DNA from: Dissophora ornata
Lineage: Eukaryota; Mortierellomycota; Mortierellomycetes; Mortierellales; Mortierellaceae
DNA: 25,520 bases
Assembly (NCBI GenBank): GCA_025201705.1
Contig: MU617047.1
Coordinates: forward strand, 1 to 25,520
Direction: 5' to 3'
Part shown: positions 9,960 to 19,595 of the stretch, in pieces
Layout: each line of letters opens with the position of its first letter
How positions within the stretch are numbered: the stretch's first letter is position 1
Position numbers and translations under genes: made by a program
The notes under the pieces: generated by a model
The model's database searches: none
Told to the model about the DNA's origin: nothing
What the model saw: the letters and a program-made list of their open reading frames with translations, nothing else

Positions 9960-11419
9960 GAATATTCGCCGATGCACGCATGCAGCAGATCTGTGCAACT
10001 TAAATTCCAGCGGCTGCCGATGCCCTGCCAGGTTTAGATTGCATGTGTTCTTCAACGGTTTGATTTTATTCCAGTAGAGCACAGGTCACCGAGGATGTCG
10101 CCTTGTGATGCCGACTATCCTTCTTCCGTATCTAAATGCCGAGCTTTGCTTGTCTCGCTTAAAGCTCCCGTCTCTCTGCTGCGTGCATTGCTTAACGGAG
10201 GTAGACAATAAAGGTCCTAATCATTTGATAATAAATCTCCTTATCTGGCTACATGAGGTACTGACGAAAGCAGGAGAAGGACAGCTGCACAATACAATTA
10301 ACATGCCTTCATGTATGTGACAGCAACACTGACAAGGCCAACGTGGATAGATCTAGTGATTTGGTGAATTCTTATTGGGCAAAACATCCCTAGACAACGC
10401 GACACGAATCAAAGCTACTCACTCCACCATGGCATCATGAACGTTAATGCCAGACCGCAACCAGTAGCCCAACAGTTTCACGACACATGGTATGGCATGG
10501 AGCAGATTTTATAATGACTATTGGTTAAAGACATTGGCAAACGCGTAGAGCCGCAGATATTGATTCATCTATTGCCTCAGCATCTTCGCCGGGTAGAGGG
10601 GAAGCGAATGAAGTCATTGATTTATTAGACCTGTTCTTACCATTGCAACCCTTCCGGGACGCCAAGTTACCAGTCAAGGCCAAAGGTCCGATAGGATAGC
10701 GAGATGAATTGGGCTAGCGTCGAGCGTGAGTTCATTAGAGATGCCAAGGGTCGGCGAGGATAAGAATACTCTACTCCTTGTACACACTTGACCACACCAA
10801 GCACTTCTCCTTTTTTCTGTACAATTCCCTCCTTGCAGTCGCCAGAGAAGGACGAAGGAAATAGAAAGGAAGAGCTTGCTCCTGCAAGTCGTTTCATTAT
10901 TTGTTCACAATTACGTACGAGTCAACAATCTCTCGGGGACATCATCAATGAACTTGGCGCTTTTTTATTTTTTTACATCGCGCCCTCGTCCCCATTCCTC
11001 GTTCTTGCAGCTCGCAGTGCAACGATCGTTGCCTCTTGACCTGTTCCCCTCTTGACATGTCCCCCTCTTCCTCCTTCCTCTCTCTCCGCCCTTTTTCTTT
11101 TTCTCTCCATCTCTGTCTGTTGTTTCTGACACTCTTCCTCCAACAATACTTTTTCTGTTTCTTGTCCATCCTGCCAGCCCAAACCTGCTATCCTGTTTGA
11201 CCGCCGCATGCAAGAGGAGAAACACCTCCTTCGAGTCATTTGCTGTTTCAATAGGCACAAGAAAAAACTTCCTAGCCTGCACACAGCAAATCATTTCACA
11301 AATCCTTGTTCGCCCATTCTCAAGCCCAATCCTCTTTCGCTCTCCCCGGTATCAGCAACAGCAAACAATTGTCTTTCTTTTTCATTTCCCAGTCTACATA
11401 CGCACGAAAGATACATACG
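9284..11419. other. 2.1-kb region without a supported gene
   Basis: Divergent spacer between the polyAsn gene (-) and the copper-only SOD gene (+). It holds a T36 tract (9923-9958) and a pyrimidine-rich stretch at about 11050-11165 that looks like a leader of the SOD transcript, which would leave a 250-nt 5' UTR or a UTR intron before its ATG. Open frames up to about 110 codons (for example 9410-9745 +, 9602-9886 -, 10965-11294 -) overlap each other on both strands and show no domain, so I did not call them. No tRNA cloverleaf was recognised. Confidence 0.5.
9923..9958. repeat. Poly(dT) tract, T36
   Basis: Longest homopolymer of the window, 36 uninterrupted T on the + strand, within the divergent spacer. 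Runs of this length are unstable in sequencing, so the exact count is uncertain. Confidence 0.9.
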
Positions 11420-12503
11420 ATGGTTCAAAAGGCTTACATCCTGACACTGCTCGCAGCGTTGAGCTGCACAGTCTTGGCCCAGTCTGCAGAGAGTACTTCT
11501 GTGACAAGACCTCAAGCCCTCGAGGCCGATGTGGATATGTGTATGTTTTTCTACTTATTTTTAACTCGGCCCTTATCAACTGGCTTGGTTTGCTTCGACA
11601 GAATACATGCCGAGGGATCAACATCAGCAACATCAATCAACATTGATCATTCGATTGGTCAACGAAACGAGCGTTATGATTCCTTTCCCCCCTCCCCATC
11701 TTTGGGTCTTTGGTAGTCGCGCGTACTTACTCAGGCTCCGTTTTCTTGTTTTATCTTGTTTTTCACCTGTAGCCGGCATCAAGGGATCTTTCATGTTCAC
11801 GCCGCATAGTCCCATAGGAGCCCAAGTGACAGTCTGTATCAAAAGTGGACTCACCAAACAGTTTGCTGTCTTGCCAGCAGTCGGATTCGAGTACCATATC
11901 CACGTCAATCAGGTTGGTCCTGGTGGAGACTGTATGGCTACAGGAGGACATCTGGACCCAGCCAACATCGGCATGGCGACATGCAACCCAGCTACACCGG
12001 ATAAATGCCAGGAAGGAGACTTATCAGGTAAGCACTTGGAGTAATTGGGCTTTGAAGCGAAAAGTCAGAAATAGTGATCAGGGTGTTACATTTGCTAATT
12101 GATGATTTTACATCCAACCTGTTTTCACACAACAGGCAAGCATGGCAACCTGAAACCAACAGACAGCGGCGAGATCCCTGCATTCAGCTATATCGACAAT
12201 CAGCTCGCGTTCTCTGGCGATACAACGACCATAGTCGGCAGATCAGTGGTCATCCATAACAATGGAACACGTGTTGCCTGTGCCAACATTCTTCCCCTCC
12301 AGCAAAGTGGAGCTCAGATCGGTGAAAGCACGAGACCTGAACAAACACCAGGGGCCAACTCGGAGGACACCATAAAGGCAACGACGACAAACGGTCATGT
12401 GAATGCCGCCGCAGCTGAGGGACGGCAGGTTACAAAGGAGGCTCTGTGGACGATCGCAGGGATAATGATGACTGGGTTCATGGCAGCTGCGACAGCGGTT
12501 TAA
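11420..12503 (+). CDS. Secreted copper-only superoxide dismutase with C-terminal anchor signal
   Basis: Model: join(11420..11540, 11773..12027, 12136..12503), 247 aa. Intron 1 is 232 nt (GTATGT...GTAG), intron 2 is 108 nt (GTAAGC...ACAG, GCTAAT branch); both are phase 1. Residues 1-20 are a classic signal peptide ending VLA. The SOD fold follows: GIKGSFMF, YHIHV (copper ligands His82, His84), GGHLDP (His100), CQEGDLSGKHG (119-129), GRSVVIH (His166) and GTRVACAN (Arg171; Cys94-Cys174 fit the conserved disulfide). The zinc ligand His of the HVGDL motif in Cu/Zn enzymes is Cys119 here and no other zinc His is present, as in fungal copper-only SODs of the Candida Sod5 type. The C terminus ends in about 20 hydrophobic residues after a small polar region, typical of a GPI signal. 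It should convert extracellular superoxide to peroxide and oxygen. Intron 1 could hide a small extra exon, though the joined reading is good. Confidence 0.88.
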
Positions 12504-12582
12504 AAAAAAGACGAGACGAAATCAACGATAAGAAGAAAAAAAATATATACATTGAGAATATGACAGCTGTCAAACGATGAAA

Positions 12583-12588
12583 AATAAA
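12583..12588 (+). terminator. Candidate polyadenylation signal of the SOD gene
   Basis: AATAAA 80 nt after the SOD stop codon, in an A-rich 3' region. Confidence 0.5.
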
Positions 12589-12674
12589 TGAAGCATGATA
12601 GGACAACGCGTAAAAAAAAATCTACCCGCTGCGAGATTTGGGACTTATTTTTGAGCGGTAGATTCAATTAACGC

Positions 12675-12695
12675 TTCGGACGCGTCTTGTCCGAA
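12675..12695. promoter_or_regulatory. Dyad with CGG-N11-CCG spacing
   Basis: TTCGGAC and GTCCGAA are perfect 7-bp inverted arms around a 7-nt centre. The CGG...CCG triplets are 11 nt apart, the spacing of Gal4-type Zn2Cys6 sites. It lies about 170 nt after the SOD stop and 965 nt before the AGX1 start, so a regulatory role is only a possibility. Confidence 0.25.
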
Positions 12696-12775
12696 AAGAT
12701 GCTCCACAATTTTCGTTTTAAATAAAATACTCCCCGCCTTTTTTTCACGTTACCGCTTGCGGGTTTTGTCGCCAG

Positions 12776-12792
12776 GAGAGAGAGAGAGAGAG
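12776..12792. repeat. GA dinucleotide microsatellite
   Basis: About eight uninterrupted GA units on the + strand in the SOD-AGX1 spacer. Confidence 0.85.
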
Positions 12793-13442
12793 GAAAGACG
12801 GCAATAAACTATAGAACGAGGGACTTTTTCGTCATTCTATTGTTGAGTTGTATAGTTTGTGGGGTAGCCCGTCTGCTGCCTTGAATCAAACTCGCAGACC
12901 CGTTGCTGAAAGGAAAAGGAGATATCCACCGCCGTGTCCGCAATACCATCAAGTTCTTTGATTAAAACGTGCTTACGGGAATGTTCTTCCTGATCCCTCT
13001 GCTAAACACATGTCTCCTGGCACATTTTGCCGAATACGACTTGTAGTCTATGAGAAATACAGCAATGTCCCAGTCGCGATGATGGTACACTAGAGTTGTA
13101 TTTGGGTATTTGAATAAAGCGAGCGAGCATGCGTGTCTATGCAGGGAGATGGGAAAGAGTAGCGGTTTAGCCCGGTCGGCTTGGATAGGGTCGTGGGAAG
13201 CATAGAGATCAGAAAAAGAAAGGCGGTTGTTGTGGGAGAATAAGGAATGGAGGAGGTGCATGGGGATGTGGGGGCAACCACTGAGTAATAAGACGAGTAA
13301 ATAAATGATGAGGGATGAGCAACGCGCAGCGCGCATGGGTGTGGCGAGGGCAGTGTTGCCCTGTGTGCATGGGCGATGGAAGAACAGATCGGGTAACTTA
13401 GGGACTGGAGCAGAGGAGGTCGTCCCCTGGTCACGTTTAAGG

Positions 13443-13459
13443 TTTTTTTTTTTTTTTTT
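13443..13459. repeat. Poly(dT) tract, T17
   Basis: 17 uninterrupted T on the + strand, about 200 nt upstream of the AGX1 start codon; a likely nucleosome-disfavouring promoter element by analogy with other fungi. Confidence 0.85.
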
Positions 13460-13610
13460 CCACCGTGTCGGTGATGACCGACCACGATGACTGGCATGAT
13501 CGCGGACGGGTGCTTGGAGCAGCACACAGGCTCGTCGGTGCAATGCAATTGATCACAGCAATCAAAGGAAGGGGAGACTCACATCGCGCGACTGCGGACA
13601 AGCCCTGTTC

Positions 13611-13620
13611 TTTATATTTT
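13611..13620 (+). promoter_or_regulatory. TATA-like element of AGX1
   Basis: TTTATATTTT 40-49 nt before the AGX1 start codon, followed by a pyrimidine-rich leader. The short distance would mean a very short 5' UTR, so the call is weak. Confidence 0.3.
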
Positions 13621-13659
13621 CCCCTCTCTTCTCCAAACAAGCAAAGAATAAGAAAGAAA

Positions 13660-15520
13660 ATGAACTCGATCCGCCCGTTGCTCGTCCACCAGACCCGCAG
13701 ACTGTCCGCGCCTCGTCGCCTCCCTTCTTCTATTTCAACCCACGCCTCTTTCTCTTCTTCCGCTTCTGCTTCTTCTCTCCCTCTCACACGCCGAACTCTT
13801 CTTCCCCTCCTCGCCCGCTCCGCCTACTCTACAATGTCGTCCCACAAGCTGTGCATGATCCCTGGTAACGAGCATCATCGCCTCATTGCCGTCATCTCTC
13901 CATTCATGCAGCTGGAATCTCCATGACTGACCCTGCCTGACATATCGCTTACAAACACAATATAGGTCCCATCGAGTTCCACGAGGATGTTCTCCAGGCC
14001 ATGGCCACCCCCTCCACCTCCCACGTCGCCCCCAACTTCATCCCCGCCCTCGGCGAGTCGATCGAGCTCATGCGTCAGATCCTCTTCACCTCGGGACAGC
14101 CCTTTATCATTGCTGGATCCGGCACCTTGGGCTGGGACATGACTGCCTGCAACCTGATCGAGGCTGGTGAGGATGTCCTTGTCTGCAACTCTGGTTACTT
14201 TGGAGACCGCTTTGGAGAGTGGTAAGTCCTAGCCACTACATACTGCCCTGACCGTCATTCCATCATAGATCAGCCCTACTTGTCTGGGATGTATAGGATT
14301 TAATGACACGCCAAAGCAATCGCAGAAAGATGCTCGCGTTGTGGATCACAGCCGGAGTCGGAGCAACGCTTTCTTTTTTTTTAAAAGAAAAAACTGGATC
14401 CAAATCTGTGGAGAAGGCTGTTCGGACGAGGTCTGTCAATAGCCTCCTCTGTGGTGCTCTTCTAATGTCCTTTGGGAATCACAAAGAATGTTACCGCACA
14501 CAACTGCTTTGCGTCCGACCTCCTCGTGCTTGGGATTGAATCTTTGGACAAACACGTACCGCTCCACACCAATACACCAATGGGAAATTGACATTTCCAC
14601 AGGCGGATCACTCTGTCAGACATGTATGACTAATACCAGTATTTGAACTCTCTACAATGTACAGCTTGGAGACCTATGGTGCCAAGGCCACCCACGTCCG
14701 CGTCCCTATCGGTGACGCCCCCCAGTTGGCCGCCGTCGCTGCCGCCTTGAAGGGCAAGAAGTACAAGGCCGTCACCATCACCCACGTTGACACCTCCACC
14801 GGTGTCCTCTCTGACATCAAGGGCATTGCCGATGTTGTCCGCAAGGAGTCCCCTGAGACCCTCGTTGTCGTCGACGGAGTCTGCTCCGTCGGCTCAGAGG
14901 AGATCCGCATGGATGCCTGGGGCATCGATGTCGTCATCACTGCCTCGCAAAAGGCTTTGGGAGCCCCTCCCGGTCTCTGCGTCATGGGTGTCTCTGAGCG
15001 CGCTATCGGCGTCTTCAAGGCCCGCAAGACCCCTGTTGCCAACTACTACGCCAACTGGAACCGCTGGTTGCCCATCATGAACGCGTACGAGGCCCGCAAG
15101 CCTTCGTACTTTGCCACGCCTGCTGTCCAGAACATCTTTGCTCTCCACGTCTCGTTGAAGCAGATCGTTGCCCAGGGTGTCGAGAAGCGCTTCGCTGTCC
15201 ACAAGGAGGCTTCTGCAAAGGCCAAGAGGTTTATCCACGGCTTGGGATTGAAGTTGGTCCCCACCTCACTGGACCATGCTGCCAACGGCATGTCGGCTGT
15301 CTACTACCCCGAGGGCATTGCTGCTACGGATTTGTTGCCAAAGTTGGCCGCCCACGGCATTGTTGCTGCTGGTGGTCTCCACGCCGATATCGCACCCAAG
15401 TACTTCCGCATCGGACACATGGGTATCTCTGTGACCGAGCCCGAGCGCGGTCACTTGGATGCCACCTTGAACGCCCTCAAGGCTTCGCTGGCTGAGTGCG
15501 GTTACCAGGGTGCCCTGTAA
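13660..15520 (+). CDS. AGX1: Alanine-glyoxylate aminotransferase, mitochondrial leader form
   Basis: Model: join(13660..13864, 13966..14221, 14665..15520), 438 aa. Intron 1 (101 nt, GTAACG...ATAG) is phase 1 inside the MIPGP motif; intron 2 (443 nt, GTAAGT...ACAG, branch GACTAATAC) is phase 2 and rebuilds Cys154. Residues 1-58 are rich in Arg, Ser and Leu without acids, a strong mitochondrial presequence. A second in-frame ATG (13834, Met59, A at -3) begins MSSHKLCMIPG, the usual start of the family core. Class V aminotransferase features follow: SGTLGWDM, CNSGYFGDRFGEW, THVDTSTGVL, VVVDGVCSVGSEEI and SQKALGAPPG, where Lys250 should bind PLP. The enzyme turns glyoxylate plus alanine into glycine plus pyruvate. 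The C terminus GAL is not a canonical PTS1. Exon 3 uses strongly C-ending codons, a sign of high expression. Confidence 0.93.
14222..14664 (+). other. Long second intron of AGX1
   Basis: 443 nt against 80-127 nt for most introns here. The ends (GTAAGT, ACAG) and a GACTAATAC branch about 35 nt before the acceptor are good, and the flanking protein (FGEW-CLETYGAK) is contiguous in the family, so no exon is missing. It contains a TTTCTTTT/AAAAGAAA inverted repeat (14370-14390). No snoRNA boxes or terminal repeats were recognised. Confidence 0.75.
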
Positions 15521-15881
15521 ATGAAATCAGCAACCGTCATCCATCGTTGTAATTATCTCCCACATTCTCCCTCATTCCCTAGTCTCTAGAATGAAAGCCG
15601 AGCAACATACCGCTCTCTCTTGTACAATCAAAAAAAACAACAACCATTCTTCTAATAAAGAGAAAAAACGCGTTTCAAGTTCAAGACCCAGTAATGGATC
15701 GCAGCTCCACGTGATGTGCAACACACTGACCACCTTGGACGAACTCTTGCGCTGCACACAACTCTTCATTACTTTCACCTTTGCATGAGCAATTCCATTC
15801 GTAAATCAACTATTCCATCAGTACTCAACGACTGAAAGCACAGTACCGTAGCAATACAGGCGCACTCCATATAGCGAACAC
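15521..15881. other. Intergenic spacer AGX1 to SEY1
   Basis: 361 nt between tandem genes. It holds an AATAAA at 15654-15659 (134 nt after the AGX1 stop), a CACGTG at about 15708-15713, and the SEY1 leader. No gene seen. Confidence 0.5.
15654..15659 (+). terminator. Candidate polyadenylation signal of AGX1
   Basis: AATAAA 134 nt downstream of the AGX1 stop, in an A-rich stretch. Confidence 0.45.
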
Positions 15882-18800
15882 ATGGACTTGGTGCCAGATA
15901 TCGATCGTCTCCCACCGGAACAAAACAATACAGTCTCCGACTCCATGGATGCTCCAACATCCTTAGAAAAGGCCCTTGTCAACGGCAAGGAGCTCTTGCC
16001 TCGCCTACATCTCATCAACGAAGAGAAGCAGCTCAGGTATCATCGAATTGATGTCCCTCTCCTCCCCTCCTCCTCGTTGCTCCATTTGACACTATTCCAT
16101 CGAAGGGCCTTGGCTATAAAATTGACATGTTCATAAACTTTCACTTGCTCCTGTGAATAGCGACGAGCTGTCCACATACATCAGGGAAATGTGGAATCTC
16201 AAGGATGCGGGGTTCAGCTATAATCTGGCGGCTATCTTTGGAAGCCAGAGTACCGGAAAAAGTAAGCGGCTACTGATCACAGCGGAATGCTTGTCACGGT
16301 CCCCGTGCCCAACCTCGCCCATGATGTTGCCACGTTTCTAAAAGTGAAGATTTACTCTTCTACCTGTCAGGTACGCTGCTGAACCGACTCTTTGGGACCA
16401 GCTTTGATATTATGTCCGAAACAGCGAGGATGCAGACTACCAAGGGTATCTGGATCAGTAAGGGCAAGGACATGGAGGTCTTGATCATGGATGTCGAAGG
16501 AACCGATGGTCGCGAACGCGGCGAAGACCAGGTAGACTATGCGTTTGTTTGTGCTTTAATTTCTGAGAGCTTATTGTGCACAACATCACATCCTACGACA
16601 TTCATTCTCACCGCTGTTTTCAATTGTGTCACACTGCATGAATGTCGCAACTGATTAGGATTTCGAACGCAAGAGTGCCCTGTTCTCCTTGGCAACATCT
16701 GAGGTGTTGATTGTCAACATGTGGGAGCATCAGGTTGGACTGTATAACGGGGCAAACATGGGTCTGCTGAAGACTGTCTTTGAGGTCAACCTTCAGCTTT
16801 TTGGGAGCAACCGAGGGTATGTAGCGTCAGAGTGAAGGATGCATGAACTGGGGATGTCGAATCGCAAGCCAGACACGTAGCAGCTAACGTCCTTGTTTAC
16901 GCGTATTAGAAAGGAGAAGACACTGCTTTTGTTCGTGATCCGCGATCACGTCGGGTCCACGCCTCTTAGCAACCTTGCCAACACTCTGCGAGCAGATCTG
17001 GACAGGATCTGGCAGAGTTTGTCCAAGGTACTGCTCTTGCTCTACATGTTCTCCAATTTCAACGCTAGTGCAGAGCACTCACCATTACTTATTGTTGGTC
17101 ATGATAGCCGGAGGGCTTGGAGGACTGCAAAATATCGGACTACTTTGACTTCATGTTCACAGCGCTCCCTCACAAACTACTACAACCCGAAAAGTTCGAG
17201 TCTGAGGTCGCCCAGTTGCGTCTTAGGTATGTCCTGCGCTTGCAAAATCAAGTTCATTTTATATAATCGCCAAGGAAGATAAGACGTTAACGTCTTTGTG
17301 TACTTTTCGCTTCAAGGTTTACCAACCCATCCGATCCAAACTATGTATTCCAACCGCAGTATTCCAGACGCGTGCCAGCGGATGGCCTACATGTCTATGC
17401 TGGCGCAATCTGGGAAAAGATCATGACAAACAAGGACCTCGATCTGCCTACGCAGCAAGAGCTGCTTGCCCAATTCCGATGTGACGAAATCGCGAACGCA
17501 GCGTTCGCGGTGTTTACGGAGGCGATCAAGGCGTTTCGACGTCCCATCGAAACTGGTCATTTGGTCGATGGTCTAGGACCCAGGATGAAGGAAATTCGAG
17601 ATGTCGCTATCAGTAAGTCATACTCTGTTTTACACTTCTAATCAGGCAAAGTTGCATCTGTAGATGCTCAAGTCAAGTTTTCTTTGGAATATATGTAGAG
17701 TCGTTCGATAAAGATGCTTCACGTTACCATCCTGGCGTCTACAAGCGTAAACGCGACGAAGTGCTGATAAAGGCCAACAGCATGCTCGAATCCTATTTTG
17801 TGGGACAACTCAAGAATCTGCACAAGGAAGCTGTGTCGCTCTTCTCGACTCAGCTCCAGCAAGCCCTGAAGACTGACGGTGCCGAGTTTGCGAATGTAGC
17901 GTCACTTGCTAGGAAGGAGGCAGTCGAATTTTTCTTGCAGGGTGCTAAAGCAATCAAGCTGGAGGAAACTGACTGGGAATATGAGGAAGAGCTTTATCAG
18001 CTGGAAAATGATCTGCAGGAGTTTGCAGCTGCACAGAGGGAGAAGGAGCTGGCCAAGATGTTGACAGTCTTGGAGAGGCATCTGAAGAAAGAGCTGGATG
18101 AGCCCATCAAACTGGCGTTGGATCAACCAGGGCCTGGAATGTGGGGCCGTGTGATCACGATCTACAAACGGACGATGGAGGATACAGAGGTTTTATTGAA
18201 CAAGAAGGCGGGAACATTTGAGTTGAAGGAAGAAGAGCTGGAGGAGCTTGTCGTGAACCTAAGAAGGCAAGGGTGGGTTTTGATGACGATGAAGATTCAG
18301 GAAGAGTCTATCGAAGGGTTGATTCTGTACAAGCTACTGAGCCGATTTGAGGAAAAGTTCCAGAGAGACGACAAAGGGCTTCCAAGGGTGTGGAAACCAG
18401 ATGACGACATTGACACACCCTTCCGAAAGGCTCGTGACGAGGTAGGTCGTTATTTTGATTATTGTTGGGACTTTGTTCAATGCCATGGATATCCAATTTA
18501 CCCATGCCTGTTCTTTCTCAACAACAAGACGGTGGCGCTAATCCCTCTGTTCGCGCATATCGACAGCCTGGATCCTGCGACAGGCGACCGATTCACTCTT
18601 GAGTCGTCGGAGGACTTTGATTTCGACCAGTCGCTCAACATCCTGTCAGAAACACGTCAGCAAGAACTGGTGACTCAGCTCAAGCGCAAGGCGGATGCGT
18701 CGTATGTCGAGGCCAAGCGCTCGATTGTGGCGACGCAGGCCAAGGTCCCATACTGGGTTGGTGTTGCGTTGATCATTCTGGGGTGGAACGAGTTCATGGC

Positions 18801-19152
18801 AGTGCTCACCAACCCGCTGTATCTGTCGGTGACGTTGATGCTCGGTATTCCTTTCGCCGCGCTCTGGTACCTGAACGTACTAGGTATGGTGCAGACTTTG
18901 GGTTGGAAGGCGTATGACCAAGCACTGATTGTGGGGAAGGAGAAGCTGCGGGAGGTTGTTCACGCTCCCGAGGCTGTGAGGCTGCAGAGCACGGGGTATA
19001 ACAACGATGGTGGTGAGGATGACGGCGATCCGCACATGCTGCGACACCGCGACTCTGCGCGTTCGTTGAGCCATAACAGAGGGGATGGCCGTGGCGAAGA
19101 GTCGGAGCAGGCAATTGAGCTGAGCGCATTCGAGGACAGGAAGACTGCGTAG
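15882..19152 (+). CDS. SEY1: SEY1/atlastin-like ER membrane-fusion GTPase
   Basis: Model: join(15882..16036, 16161..16261, 16371..16531, 16659..16816, 16910..17027, 17108..17226, 17317..17612, 17699..18441, 18529..19152), 824 aa; yeast Sey1 is 776 aa. All eight introns are 80-127 nt with GT...AG ends and consistent phases. The dynamin-like GTPase comes first: P-loop GSQSTGKS (79-86, split by intron 2), [28 protein letters not shown] (switch II), and IRDHVGSTP with the RD base motif. A long helical middle domain follows (about 300-680; coiled-coil rich). Two adjacent membrane segments at about 690-710 and 712-735 form the hairpin typical of the family, then a polar cytosolic tail. Sey1 tethers and fuses ER tubules by GTP-driven dimerisation. 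The last intron (18442-18528) is 87 nt, in frame and free of stops, so an unspliced form would read on with 29 extra residues (853 aa). Confidence 0.94.
18442..18528 (+). other. Stop-free 3n intron in SEY1
   Basis: 87 nt, opening GTAGGT and closing CAAG, with no in-frame stop. Removing it joins RKARDE to TVALIPLF, which fits the family; keeping it inserts 29 residues rich in Tyr, Phe and Cys just before the helical stalk. A reader using open frames alone would merge it with the flanking exons. Confidence 0.75.
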
Positions 19153-19595
19153 TGTAGGAGGTGTGTAGGAGATGTCTGTGGGGGAGAGGAGCGTCCGCTC
19201 CATAGTGGAGTGGTTACCTGTGATGCTGGGGATATTAAATTATTGTGATTGCATGTGAGATCCCATATGGCACCAATGCCTCGCCACATTATCATTGTTA
19301 TTATTATTTATTTATTTCGTCTAGCACTCGCCCAGCAAAGTCCACCCAACCACTGCTCTCGTCAAGTTCACACAGGACAGCCCTAGTGGTGTGAGCCCCG
19401 ATATGGTAAGGGCCCTGGATTATTGCCTTTTTTTGTTTCGTTCCCATTTCCCGCTTGCCTTCTCCTTCCTCATCACACTTTTTCATCGTCCTCCCGCTCC
19501 ATCAGTCATCGCCCCATCATCACTCCGTCGCCTCCTCTCCTCCTCAGCTCTCTCTCTTCTTCCTCCCTCTCTTCTCCCCACCTCCCAGAGCGACT
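19153..19595. other. Intergenic spacer SEY1 to unknown 607-aa gene
   Basis: 443 nt holding the SEY1 3' UTR (no canonical AATAAA noticed), a TTATT-rich stretch near 19297-19318 and a pyrimidine-rich leader at about 19430-19592. The open frame of the next gene continues upstream to 19455 through this leader, but its Ser/Pro/Leu/His content is what CT-rich DNA encodes by chance. Confidence 0.5.

Larger units (their letters stand above)
12504..13659. other. Intergenic region SOD to AGX1
   Basis: 1.16 kb between tandem + strand genes. It holds the SOD 3' UTR, a TTCGGAC/GTCCGAA dyad with CGG-N11-CCG spacing (12675-12695), a GA microsatellite (12776-12792), a T17 tract (13443-13459) and the AGX1 promoter. 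Minus-strand open frames at 12962-13543 and 13090-13548 overlap in different frames and run through the T17 tract as poly-Lys; neither looks like a protein family, so none is called. Confidence 0.5.

Noticed and set aside
10945..11294. Three minus-strand frames of 74-109 codons
   Set aside because: They are the antisense of the pyrimidine-rich SOD leader, giving Lys/Arg/Glu low complexity.
12962..13548. Minus-strand frames of 193 and 152 codons
   Set aside because: They overlap in different frames, translate the T17 tract as poly-Lys and show no family signal. A hydrophobic stretch (IIYLLVLLL) alone is not enough.
14303..14539. 78-codon frame inside AGX1 intron 2
   Set aside because: The flanking AGX1 exons join perfectly without it and it has no domain.
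19455..19595. Upstream in-frame extension of the 607-aa protein
   Set aside because: The 47 extra residues are what the CT-rich leader encodes; the Met at 19596 has the better context and begins normal composition.
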